Source of the DNA: Xenopus tropicalis
Taxonomy: Eukaryota; Chordata; Amphibia; Anura; Pipidae
DNA: 64,000 bases
Direction of reading: 5' to 3'
Assembly (NCBI RefSeq): GCF_000004195.4
Contig: NC_030677.2
Span: 175,448,019 to 175,512,018 of the forward strand
The notes beneath the pieces were generated by a model. The model was given only the letters and a program-made list of their open reading frames with translations. It ran no database searches and was not told the origin of the DNA. The position numbers were made by a program, and so were the translations under genes. Below are positions 41,473 through 51,141 of this stretch, piece after piece (positions within the stretch are counted from its first letter, which is position 1; each line of letters starts with the position of its first letter).

Positions 41473-41935
41473 TAATAGTGACCCTGACAGCCACATCTAA
41501 TGGCACCATTCCAAAAGCAATTTGCTGGATCAATCTTCCACAAGTGTATTTTGCTCAACGTTTTGGTTCCCCCTTCGTCACCTCCTGAATTCCAACAACT
41601 GTAGACAATAGGCAGTTTAAAACACACAAAGGCACCTCTATTCAACAGTTAAAGGGTAAAAGTGCAGCTTCCACCACAGCTTGAAGGTGACAGCGGGACA
41701 AAGCATTATTACTGTTTCTTGCTGCTTTCCTCTCATGACATCTTTGTTGTGCCATGCATGTGACAAGTGATTGCCGGGTTATCAGGGGCAACTGAAGGGG
41801 AAAGCCCAAAGAAAAAGTGTTGCGGGGCTTTGCTGCATGTGAGTATTAGGCTTCTGCAGCCGGACATCCTACCTTCACATGACAGCAAGTAATGATCACA
41901 CAGTAAACTTGTCACACTTGACACTGTATGTAATA

Positions 41936-42079
41936 CAGTAAAACCTCAATTTTACATACCATGATATTCCTTCATTTTTTTTTTGAGGTCCCACCAATAT
42001 ACAATGAATAATGTAATTCACTGATTTTACACCATTTTTTTATTCTCCCCTGAAAAAACATAAAATGGGGGTTCTACTG
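41936..42079. mobile_element. Short TA-flanked MITE 'CAGTAAAACCTC...GGGGGTTCTACTG'
   Basis: It is 144 bp with TA on each side. The ends match those of the 683-bp element at 42,386-43,068, so it looks like an internally deleted relative. Confidence 0.78.
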
Positions 42080-42094
42080 TATGTGCGGGAGTGA

Positions 42095-43483
42095 CTAAAA
42101 AGCACAAAGTGGCGGGAAAAAGTGGAGATGACGTCATCATATGTCGCCAGAGACAGAATACCAGAGATAAATCAATAAAAAACTGAAAACATGCAATAAA
42201 AACAAAAAACACAAGAGAAATAATAAGTACAAGCAAGTAATCAAAAGGTCTAAGCATCAGCTTAAACAGAAACAAAAGTATCATAATTAACACGCTACTG
42301 TAGCTAGCTGTCAGAGGTGAGCCGAGAAAGTAATGAGTTTGTATCAACACAGTTCTGTTTCACATGAGCCCCATGAGTTGAAATACAGTAGAACCCCCAA
42401 TTTACATCCCGGGATTTTAAGTTTTCCCGCTTTTTACACCGTTTTTTTGTGGTCCCACCAATTTTAATGCATTCCTATGGGCTCTATTCCCGGATTTTAC
42501 ATATGAATTTCCCGCATTTTACACTGTTTTTATCATGCCTCTCCCTAGCAAATCGCTTAGTTTTAAGGTAAAAATACAGCTTACTTTAGGAATTAAAGTT
42601 TCCCCCATGTCTTGCGATCACAGGCGCCATCTTAGGAAGGTAAGTGTCACCTCTATCGCCTCATATTTCATACTGCGCATGCGTACCTATCCGGGAGCGT
42701 ACAAAATACCGCGAAAGTTGCACAAGTATGGGGAACAGCTGTACAAGGTGCAGATTTTTAAAAGAGTACAGATGTTTCAGTGCTGTACAGTATTCTTTTC
42801 CGCATCTTATTAATTTATAGTGATATTCAAACTTTTAACAAACACATGCATTAAATGCAAAATGTTTTACAGTACTGTAAAAAGTTGTTTCAGTACTTCT
42901 GCTAAAACCTGTGAAATAACTCAGTAAAGGAACGGTGTTGCAAATAAAAATTTATTCCTGTACTTATTTCCTTTAAATCATTGACATTTATGTGTCCTTA
43001 ACACATTTCCCTGATTTTACATCTTTTTTTCATGGTCCCCTGAAAAACGTAAAATGGGGGTTCTACTGTAGACTCATAATCAAGAAAACTTGGTCAGTAA
43101 ATGGAAACTTAAATAGGGCTAATAGGGCTAGTGGTGTAAAAATTGTAGTGTTACCAAGGCAACCAGTTACTGACCAAGTTTTCTTGATTATGAGTCTATT
43201 TCAACTCATGGGGCTCATGTGAAACAGAACTGTGTTGATACAAACTTGTTACTTTCTCGGCTCACCCCTGACAGCTACAGTAGCATGTTAATTATGATAC
43301 TTTTGTTTCTGTTTAAGCTGCTGCTTAGACCTTGTGATTACTTGCTTGTACTTATTATTTCTCTTGTGTTTTTTGTTTTTATTACATGTTTTCAGTTTTT
43401 TATTGATTTATCTCTGGTATTCTGTCTCTGGCGACGTATGATGACGTCATCTCCACTTTTTCCCGCCACTTTGTGCTTTTTAG
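42095..43483. mobile_element. Large fold-back element, ~320-bp arms, interrupted
   Basis: The left arm (42,095-42,385 plus 43,069-43,100) and right arm (43,167-43,483) are near-perfect inverted copies separated by a ~66-bp loop, once the inserted MITE is set aside. Each arm encodes a hydrophobic open frame reading outward, about 107 codons on the minus strand and about 124 on the plus strand, carried by the duplicated sequence. No recognised transposase is present. The family is unknown to me. Confidence 0.85.
42386..43068. mobile_element. TA-flanked MITE 'CAGTAGAACCCCC' inserted in the fold-back arm
   Basis: The ends CAGTAGAACCCCCAATTTACAT and AAAATGGGGGTTCTACTG are inverted repeats. TA lies at 42,384-42,385 and 43,069-43,070, the target type of Tc1/mariner-like or pogo-like elements. 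It contains repeated 'ATTTTACA' blocks and no open frame of note. Removing it restores the continuous left arm of the fold-back. Confidence 0.87.
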
Positions 43484-43507
43484 ACACTGTGTTTGTTGTA
43501 TTCACCA

Positions 43508-43545
43508 CTTTGATAAAGGCTAGAGTGCTAGCCGAAACTTTAGTC
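43508..43545 (+). other. Hammerhead-like stem-loop (degenerate core)
   Basis: TTTGATAA, then a perfect 6-bp stem GGCTAG/CTAGCC (43,518-43,523 with 43,528-43,533) with a 4-nt loop, then GAAAC at 43,534-43,538, then TTTA and GTC at 43,543-43,545. The order matches the hammerhead core (CUGANGA, stem II, GAAA, short stem III, GUC), but two core bases differ and one extra A precedes stem II. Activity is doubtful. Confidence 0.3.
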
Positions 43546-43612
43546 TCCTCTTTAATAAAAATAATTTGTTTATATAAGCCCTGTGAGTGCTGACCCTCTC
43601 TCAAGCACCTTC

Positions 43613-43616
<4 letters not shown>

Positions 43617-43653
<37 letters not shown>

Positions 43654-43662
43654 CACATATAC

Positions 43663-43694
<32 letters not shown>

Positions 43695-43696
43695 CT
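43617..43696. repeat. (TA)n/(CA)n microsatellite
   Basis: A long TATATA run changes to TACATA and then ACACACAC, just downstream of the large fold-back. Confidence 0.92.
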
Positions 43697-45296
43697 GCCT
43701 ATATGATGGCAACCATTACCTTTACCAACAATTACCTTGATAACTATTCCTATGAGTAATTATTATAAAAGTGCATAGGAGCAGCTGGCAGGGTAAGTAA
43801 GTGGAGCCTCCCAGTCTAAGTAGCTACATTTTATATGTATGAAATGCTTTGCAAATAGTGCACTACAAAGGATGCTCTGTAGTTTTTGATACTGTATTTC
43901 TAAAACACAAGAGTTCAAATGAATGAATTTTCCCACTCTCAGGTTTCATAGTAGCAGTAAACTAGGGCTCAGGCAGTTAAAATAGACACATTTCTCAGCA
44001 GTGTTAGAGAAATCCCAGCAACTAATGTATGAATATTGTAATAGTCTGTTATAGACTTTTGGAATGTTCCGGTAGCACTTTTAGTGGGGTCTGAAGGTGC
44101 TTCTGAGGAATGTATTACATAACACATTCTGGGTAGCTCCACACAGGCTGGTGCAGGGCCTGTCAATGGAGCTATGGGGTTTCCATGTGCATAAGAGCTG
44201 ATCTGCTTTCCTCCATGACTATAAAAAAAAAAAAGCCTGAGGAGGAAAGATATTGGTTGGGCAGGCACTATACTAGGGGCGATAAGGACTGGAAGGACAG
44301 AGTTGGTGGCTTTTATAGGCCTGTGTATAGCTGACTTTAGTTTAACTAGAGACATTTCTCTACCCAGTTCTGTTACTCAAAATGACAGTATGACAGAACT
44401 GAGCACAAAAGCATCAGGGCATGATTCCTGCATCACTAACTTAAGCCTTTGGCATTGTGCAGCCCACTGTCAGGAGAAAACAGCAGAGCGCTCCTGCTGC
44501 ATATACATGTTATTAGAATTGTAATAAAAAATAATATCATGAAAATAAAGTTGAAAAAAAAATTATGTAAATGGCTGGATAGATGCCCTCTTCAAATTAA
44601 GGTAAAATGGCTAATTGCTTTGAATTACATTTTCTTCATTATGATATAAAAAAAAAAGTTAGTGGTTGGAGTTCCCCTTTAGATAAGAGTGGCTCCAAGA
44701 CAAAAACCTGTAGTCTCTCACTTATAACCCTTGCCCAGGACTGTTCAGAACAATTCTCTGTTGCTTAAGCCACTCCATATGCAAACAGTATTCCATAAAC
44801 TGAAAGGCCTTCCTTTCTACAGCAAACCATTATGTTCCACTGTATGAAAACACAGATTCGATCCACTGCACCGCAGCCCGACTTCCTTTACAAGTAATTG
44901 TGTTTAATGAGATATAAAACCACGGAGATTAATACTTGTGATTTATTTCTCTGAAACATAGATCCGGATATGATCTCTGTGAAAGCACATTACAAAGCCC
45001 CCGATGTAAAGCACCCTTTCATTCAATACCTAGCACGGAAATGCAAATGACGCACAAGTTACGGGCAGGTAGGGCATGGGAGGGGTGGACACCTACATGT
45101 GACCCCCCCATCCCACCCCTTTTAAATCTAGTGTGGCCTAATGAAGGCTACAATACTAACAGCAAATATCAGGTTTTGGAGTACAGAGCTCTGGCGCTAT
45201 TTGTGCAATGTCTCATGCAGTGGGCTAACTGTAGCCTTCTTTTTTGCACTGTGTGGCGTGTTGTAAATGATCCCTAATGTATAAGAAATGAACAGG

Positions 45297-45763
45297 CCTG
45301 GACTGGGATTCAAAACAGGCCCTGGCATTTCAAGTACTCAGCCTCACTCAAACAGCTCCCACCAACCCACTAAATAGTGACTGTCTATGGCAGTGATCCC
45401 CAACCAGTGGTTTGTGAGCAACATGTTGCTCCCCAACCCCTTGGATGTTACTCTCAGTGCCCCCAAATCAGGTGCTTATTTTTGAATTCCTGGCTTGAGG
45501 CAAATTTTGGTTGGATAAAAACCAGTAGTACTGCCAAACAGAGCCTCATTTAGGCTGCCAGTCTACATTAGATCTACCAAATAGGCAATCACAGCCCTTA
45601 TTTGGCACCCTCATGAACATTTTTCATGCTTGTGTTGCTCCCCAACTCTTTTTACATTTGAGTGTGGCTCACGGGGAAAAAAGGTTGGAGATCCCTGGTC
45701 TATGGCATCTTACAGCAGCCCCACTGGCATTTGCCAGAATCCACAGATTGCCAGTCTGGGCCC
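45297..45763. mobile_element. 'GGCCTGGACTGGGATTCAAA' MITE, split by a hAT element
   Basis: The left end GGCCTGGACTGGGATTCAAA and right end GATTGCCAGTCTGGGCC are inverted relatives. Other copies are at 63,094-63,235 and 59,548-59,650. The body is split exactly within GTCTATGGCATCTTACAGCAGC by the hAT element at 45,391-45,697. Confidence 0.75.
45391..45697. mobile_element. hAT non-autonomous element with perfect GTCTATGG duplication
   Basis: It starts CAGTGATCCCCAACC and ends GGTTGGAGATCCCTG. GTCTATGG is repeated at 45,383-45,390 and 45,698-45,705. It is the same family as 27,359-27,663, in the opposite orientation, and 307 bp long. Confidence 0.93.
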
Positions 45764-45772
45764 GGAAATCAT

Positions 45773-45892
45773 CCTCCAGCCAAGACTCCAATTCCCATGA
45801 TGCCTTGTATGCTTCTGTTATTCGCTTCTACTTAATCACAGAGCATGCAAGGCAGGAGAATTGTAGTCTTGACTGGAGGAGAGGGGACTACA
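45773..45892. repeat. Short fold-back MITE 'CCTCCAGCCAAGACTCCAATTC'
   Basis: CCTCCAGCCAAGACTCCAATTC faces GAATTGTAGTCTTGACTGGAGG, and ATGCCTTG faces CAAGGC inside it. About 115 bp. Confidence 0.72.
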
Positions 45893-46639
45893 CATAGAAT
45901 GTTGCAATGGCATGATTAGGGAATGGAGTGAAGGGAATAACAAGGCAGAAAATGATTAGAAAATGTATATTGGAAAATTAGAGTCACTCCTCTTTTTTCA
46001 TTCTGTGTGGACACCCACATGTAGAATGTGTTCTAGAGACACTAGATTTGCTGATGGCTAAATCAGTAACTTACTAGGAAAGCCCCATTCATATCTGCTT
46101 ATTAGAGATGACATTTAAACTTTCTCTTGGTTCAGAAATGTACAGACCTCCCATAAGGACAGGGAAGGGAGCTGCGGATTTGTGTAGCACTGATAGGCCA
46201 GGCATTGACACAAGTAATGGACAATGTAGCAGCCATATCCAGAGACAATGAGGCAATAAAAGTGTGATGTCATCTAGAACGTCACTGAGACAAGTTAAAA
46301 ACATAAAACACTTCAGGTGTTAAACTACAAAGCCCAGAGCACCGCTCAGCTGTGACGGAATTCCGGGAGATGGAGTTCTAAAGAAGGAGACTGTAACTGG
46401 CCCACTATGTCTCATTATAGCACCCCAGAGTGCACAATGAGAATCGGTGGAGCCAAGCAGGGTGCCAGTGTGCCAGAGAGCAGTAACACCCTATTACATT
46501 ACTGGGGCCACCCTTTGTGCCGACGTGCTCTGACTGATCCTTATACACTGTGTGCCAGTTCCCCTTATAACTCTATGTGCCCCAGTGATGCTGGGCTACG
46601 GAGAAAATGCCCTCTCCCCTGCCTGCCCGGCCTGGCAAG

Positions 46640-47060
46640 CGCCCAGATGTGCCTATGATGCGCCCATGCCAGCATTAACGTAGTGCAGCTCCCCCCGGCT
46701 CTGCCTTCCGCGCTGCTGCCATCACCCAGCTACTCCAGGCGCTGCGCAGAACGCCATACCCTCGCTAAGGGGGGACTTACCTACTCCTGCGCCCGGCTCG
46801 CACTGCGGGGCTCCTCTAGGTTTATACACTCGGGGCCATTGATTCACAAATATCCGCTAGCTTCAAACTTCCGCCCTCAACACATGAGGAAATAAAGGGT
46901 AGGATATAGAATGAGACGCTGCAGAGCAGCTTTCCGCTTTAGTTACAGGTAGCCCAGCTCATCCCGCCCGCTGTCTGCAGCTGCAGCATGTCTTACTGAC
47001 TTATTTTGGCCAGTCCGTCCTTCCGTAGATTATACTGGCAATTCGCCCTTGTTAAAAATG
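46640..47060 (-). promoter_or_regulatory. ppip5k2: CpG-rich promoter region of PPIP5K2
   Basis: In an otherwise AT-rich window this stretch is GC-rich with many CpGs outside any repeat I recognise. It surrounds a strong donor (GTAAGT) at 46,775-46,780 read on the minus strand, which marks a first exon. Read on the minus strand it holds an ETS-like GGCGGAAGT at about 46,868-46,876, and an AATGGCGCC motif lies near 47,058. No clear TATA box was found, which fits a dispersed CpG-type promoter. The exact start site is inferred. Confidence 0.65.
46781..46950 (-). other. ppip5k2: PPIP5K2 non-coding exon 1 (5' UTR), upstream edge approximate
   Basis: On the minus strand the sequence GGCGCAGGAGTAG is followed by a consensus donor GTAAGTCC, so an exon ends at 46,781. 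It sits in the CpG-rich region, about 10 kb upstream of the ATG exon, which has its own acceptor. There is no long open frame with a start codon, so it is called 5' UTR. The 5' limit at about 46,950 is a guess; cDNA 5' ends would set it. Confidence 0.6.
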
Positions 47061-47610
47061 GCGCCACAACGTTTGCCTATTAGACCACGTTACGTTGTAT
47101 AGCTTTTCACTCACAATACTAAACTATATCAAATTACAATTCTGGACAACTCGGTGATGTCGCCAACTTTAAGCACTTTATCTGGGGATAGACACAACAT
47201 TATTTTGAAAAGAAGTAAAACTAGTATGTCTATCTATACTGCGGGTAGCACAAATTGGTGTAAAATAGAAAAAAAATGTTTGGAGCCCACTCATCATCAT
47301 TGTGAGTTAATGCATCACAAGAGAAAGTCACTAAACACAGAAGTACAACAAAAAAAATGTTGCAGTTTTTTTTTTACTTTTTAAGATGATAAATTCAGGG
47401 GTGATATGTTCATTTGAGTTTTTAGTTTACTTTACTGTGACAGAACAAATGGACTATTCAACTAATTCAACTTCTCAGAAGGATTTTGGGTTTGTGCATG
47501 AATGAATTGAAAGGCAACAGTAATAAATACATTCATAATTAATAAATTGTATTAATAAAGTAATTATTACTAATATATCAATATTTTGTCACATTTAATT
47601 ATGTGATATA

Positions 47611-48816
47611 CACACACCAAAAGGATTATTATGAACACCATACTAATACGGTGTTTGACCCCCTTTCGCCTTCAGAACTGCCTTAATTCTACGTTGGCAT
47701 TGATTCAACAAGGTGCTGAAAGCATTCTTTAGAAATGTTGGCCCATATTGATAGGATAGCATCTTGCAGTTGATGGAAATTTGTGGGATGCACATCCAGG
47801 GCACGAAGCTCCCATTCCACCACATCCCAAAGATGGTCTATTGGGTTGAGATCTGGTGACTGTGGGGGCCATTTTAGTACAGTGAGCTCATTGTCATGTT
47901 CAAGAAACCAATTTGAAATGATTCCAGCTTTGTGACATGGTGCATTATCCTGCTGGAAGTAGCCATCAGAGGATGGGTACATGGTGGTAGTAAAGGGATG
48001 GACATGGTCAGAAACAATGCTCAGGTAGGCCGTGGCATTTAAACGATGCCCAATTGGCACTAAGGGGCCTAAAGTGTGCGAAGAAAACATCCCCCACACC
48101 ATTACACCACCACCACCAGCCTGCACAGTGGTAACAAGGAATGATGGATCCATGCTCTCATTCTGTTTACGCCAAATTCTGACTCTACAATTTGAATGTC
48201 TCAACAGAAATCGAGACTCATCAGACCAGGCAACATTTTTCCAGTCTTCAACTGTCCAATTTTGGTGAGCTTGTGCAAATTGTAGCCTCTTTTTCCTATT
48301 TGTAGTGGAGATGAGTGGTACCCGGTGGGGTCTTCTGCTGTTGTAGCCCATCCGCCTCAAGGTTGTGCGTGTTGTGGCTTCACAAATGCTTTGCTGCATA
48401 CCTCGGTTGTAACGAGTGGTTATTTCAGTCAAAGTTGCTCTTCTATCAGCTTGAATCAGTCTGCCCATTCTCCTCTGACCTCTAGCATCAACAAGGCATT
48501 TTCGCCCACAGGACTGCCGCATACTGGATGTTTTTCCCTTTTCACAACATTTTTTGTAAACCCTGAAAATCCCAGTAACTGAGCAGATTGTGAAATACTC
48601 AGACCGGCCTGTCTGGCACCAACAAACATGCCACGCTCAAAATTGCTTAAATCACCTTTCTTTCCCATTCTGACATTCAGTTTGGAGTTCAGGAGATTGT
48701 CTTGACCAGGACCACACCCCTAAATGCATTGAAGCAACTGCCATGTGATTGGTTGATTAGATAATTGCATTAATGGCAAATTGAACAGGTGTTCCTAATA
48801 ATCCTTTTGGTGAGTG
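47611..48816 (-). mobile_element. Tc1-like transposon, nearly full length (1.2 kb)
   Basis: The terminal inverted repeats CACACACCAAAAGGATTATTA and (right end, reversed) CACTCACCAAAAGGATTATTA start next to TA dinucleotides at 47,609-47,610 and 48,817-48,818. It encloses one transposase gene on the minus strand. Size, TIR position and TA target fit Tc1/mariner. Confidence 0.93.
47643..48668 (-). pseudogene. Tc1-like transposase, frameshifted, third catalytic residue replaced
   Basis: It starts MGKKGDLSNFERGMFVGARQ with an HTH-type N-terminus. The frame breaks after the LLGFSGFTKNV region and the main 277-codon frame (47,689-48,522) follows. Near the 3' end a further shift moves the AVLKAKGGQTPY end to another frame. 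Catalytic motifs are WSDESRF and FQQDNAPCHKA. The third position reads NPIDHLWD, with Asp where family members usually have Glu, 36 residues after the second Asp. The gene is inactive as it stands. Confidence 0.93.
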
Positions 48817-49334
48817 TATGACCCCAGGCTAAACCACACAGTGCTCAAAAATGGCTGATACAGAAACATAGAGTTGTTAACAATACAGGGGCGTACAGCC
48901 AGAAGTTGAGGTGTGAAAAATACAGGGACCAGTTCATGTCAGTACTAATACCATAAAAAGTTTACTAAGGTAAGCAGTCACACCAGACAGATGGGGGGGC
49001 AAACAAGGGGGGGGGGTGCGGGCAGTATGTGGCCCACAGACTGCTAGTTGGATATATATATATGATCTCAAGAATAACCTTCCTCTCTCATATGTCAATG
49101 GTGAAATATAAACTTTTGGCAGCCATAGCAGATTCCTTCTAACTGAACATTTATCAGACAGACATATAACTTGCATTTCTCTCAGCTTGGCTCTCCTATC
49201 CAGAAGATAAGATTAAATATGTGAATTGTACTTATTTTTACTTATTCTCAGTGCACTTATTCTCTTTTACTTATTCTTAGTGCATGATTAGATCCCAAAC
49301 TAAATAGTACTAGTTATACCCTTAAACTTCTCTA

Positions 49335-49630
49335 AAGGGCACATTCACAACAGCACGAATGCTCCGAGCGTATTTTCACCAAATTTTTCGGGCGTCCGCA
49401 CAATTTTTTCTTACGCTTGCACGAAAAAATTGGAAAGGTTTTACCACTGTTTACAATTGTACGGTACAAAAATGTTGTGACTTTCAGATCGCCAATACGA
49501 TATTATCGTGACTAATATGATTTTTTCGTAAGTATTTTCGTGATATTTGCGATCTTCAGAAATTTTTGTTTCCAATCCGAATTTTTCCCATTCGGGATTC
49601 GAACTCGTGACTTGATAAATCTGCCCCTAA
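49335..49630. mobile_element. CpG-rich palindromic MITE (copy 2, shorter)
   Basis: It begins AAGGGCACATTCACAACAGC and ends CTCGTGACTTGATAAATCTGC then CCC. The interior has TTTTTTCGTAAGTATTTTCG-type blocks shared with the 37.4-kb element, but the arms are less perfect. Confidence 0.65.
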
Positions 49631-50086
49631 GTATAGTGATTATAGAGATTTACAGTACATCTTTCTATAGGCTATAAATACCTAGAGAAATGGTCCCTAC
49701 TGCGGAACTTTTACCGGCTCTGTTTGGCTGGTCACAAGCCATATTATGATGGACCTTGTCCATAAGCTGCAAATATAGACACAAACTCATTGAGACAGGT
49801 TTTGCTAGATAGGTTTTTGTAGATAACTTCAGCTCAGCCTTTCATTATACTATCTACAATAAATACCAATGTTTTTATAAGCCTTGTCAAGATTTAAATA
49901 ATTATAGATTGAACTCTTAGGGCTGTGGCAGACGAGGAGATCAGTGGCTGCGCGACAAATCTTCCTTGTCGCGGGCAACTAATCTCCCCGAAATGCCATC
50001 CAACTGGCTAGAATGTAAATCGCTGGTGGGATGGGATACGCAGCGCCTCTCGAGGCAACCTCGGCGATTTCTGCAATTGCATATGC

Positions 50087-51024
50087 CAGTGCTGTCCAAC
50101 TCTGTGTGGCCCCCCACCTGTCTGGCTGCTTTGATGGCTTACTCTTGTGTAAGCTTTAGATGGTATCAGTACTGAGATTAACTGCCCCCCTGCATGGTTC
50201 TCACCTCAGATTCAGGCTGTAAACCCTCTGTATTGTTTAAAAATGTAATCCCCTGTGTTGTTCACACCTTTTAATCTCTGCATTGTTCACCCCCTGCAGT
50301 GTTCACACTTTAGGCTCAGACTGTAATCACCCACATTGTTCCCCTGTTCACACCTCAGACAGACTGTAGGAGCAGTAGAAACCCCACAAATAATCCCTGC
50401 ACACTACAAAAAGAACATATACTGAGGTGGTACTACAATTAATTAAAATTAAAAAGTTTTTTAATATATAGTTATTGTGCAGACTGTAGGAGCAGTGCCA
50501 GCATTGTGTCACTGTATGCTGCCTGTATGTGCCATACAGCATAGGGCAAGCAGAGTATGGCACACACAGGCAGGGTAGGGCAGGCAGAGTATGGTACACA
50601 CAGGCAGGGTAGGGCAGGCAGAGTATGGCACACACAGGCCAAGTATGGCACACACAGGCCAAGTATGGCACAAACCAGCCAAGAATGGCACACACAGTCA
50701 AAGTATGGCACATGCAGGCAGGGTAGGGAAGGCAGAGTATGGCACACACGGGCAGGGTAGGGAAGGCAGAGTATGGTACACACAGGCAGGGTAGGGAAGG
50801 CAGAGTATGGCACACACAGGCAGGGTAGGGAAGGCAGAGTATGGCAGGTTTTTGCTGTACTACAACCATTAATATGGGTATGGTCATGTGATAACACGGA
50901 TGTAGTTTCAAGTGGGTGCGGTTTCAAAAAGGGGAGTGGTCAAAACCGGCTTCCATTATCGGCCCTCCACCACGTAGGTCGGAAAAATTCCGGCCCTCGG
51001 TACCACAGAAGTTGGACAGCACTG
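50087..51024. mobile_element. hAT-like element with perfect GCATATGC duplication
   Basis: It starts CAGTGCTGTCCAACT and ends AGTTGGACAGCACTG, perfect 15-bp inverted ends. GCATATGC is repeated at 50,079-50,086 and 51,025-51,032. It is 938 bp, with no transposase frame. The interior carries a 34-bp minisatellite. Confidence 0.92.
50536..50846. repeat. 34-bp minisatellite within the hAT-like element
   Basis: The unit CACACACAGGCAGGGTAGGG plus RAGGCAGAGTATGG (34 bp) repeats about six times. In the middle (50,630-50,710) it collapses to ~18-bp units of the CACACAGGCCAAGTATGG type. Stop-free frames of up to 187 codons across it (Cys/Pro/Leu/His-rich) are products of the repeat. Confidence 0.92.
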
Positions 51025-51141
51025 GCATATGCCATCCCACCGGCAATTTACATTCTAGCCAGTGGGATGGCATTTCGGGTAGATTTGTCACGCGGTGACT
51101 AATCGCCCTGTCTGTCACGGCCATTACTGTTTCTGTTAGGC

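Larger units (their letters stand above)
36792..46780 (-). other. ppip5k2: PPIP5K2 intron 1 (10 kb, repeat-rich)
   Basis: This intron separates the CpG-island exon from the ATG exon. It holds a palindromic CpG MITE, a MITE with a sister copy near 7.4 kb, a nested Harbinger-like element, a large fold-back, a hAT element inside another MITE and microsatellites, each listed separately. Between these (36,800-37,440, 37,965-39,330, 39,580-40,640, 43,700-45,290, 45,900-46,600) I see no gene and no conserved-looking exon. Confidence 0.6.
49920..51123. mobile_element. Harbinger-like MITE (TTA duplication) hosting a hAT element
   Basis: The left part (49,920-50,086) and right part (51,025-51,123) carry the GACAAATCT..CCCCGAAATGCCATCC blocks of the element at 40,647-41,472. 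TTA flanks it at 49,917-49,919 and 51,124-51,126. The left and right parts were once joined and are now separated by the hAT element. Confidence 0.78.

Noticed and set aside
41196..41588. 130-codon frame with repeated 'MPSHRR' phrases
   Set aside because: The phrases appear on both strands because the Harbinger-like MITE is palindromic.
50348..50927. 151- and 187-codon Cys/Pro/His-rich frames on the minus strand
   Set aside because: Generated by the 34-bp minisatellite, whose unit length is not a multiple of three, so the same phrases cycle through frames. Not a conserved protein.
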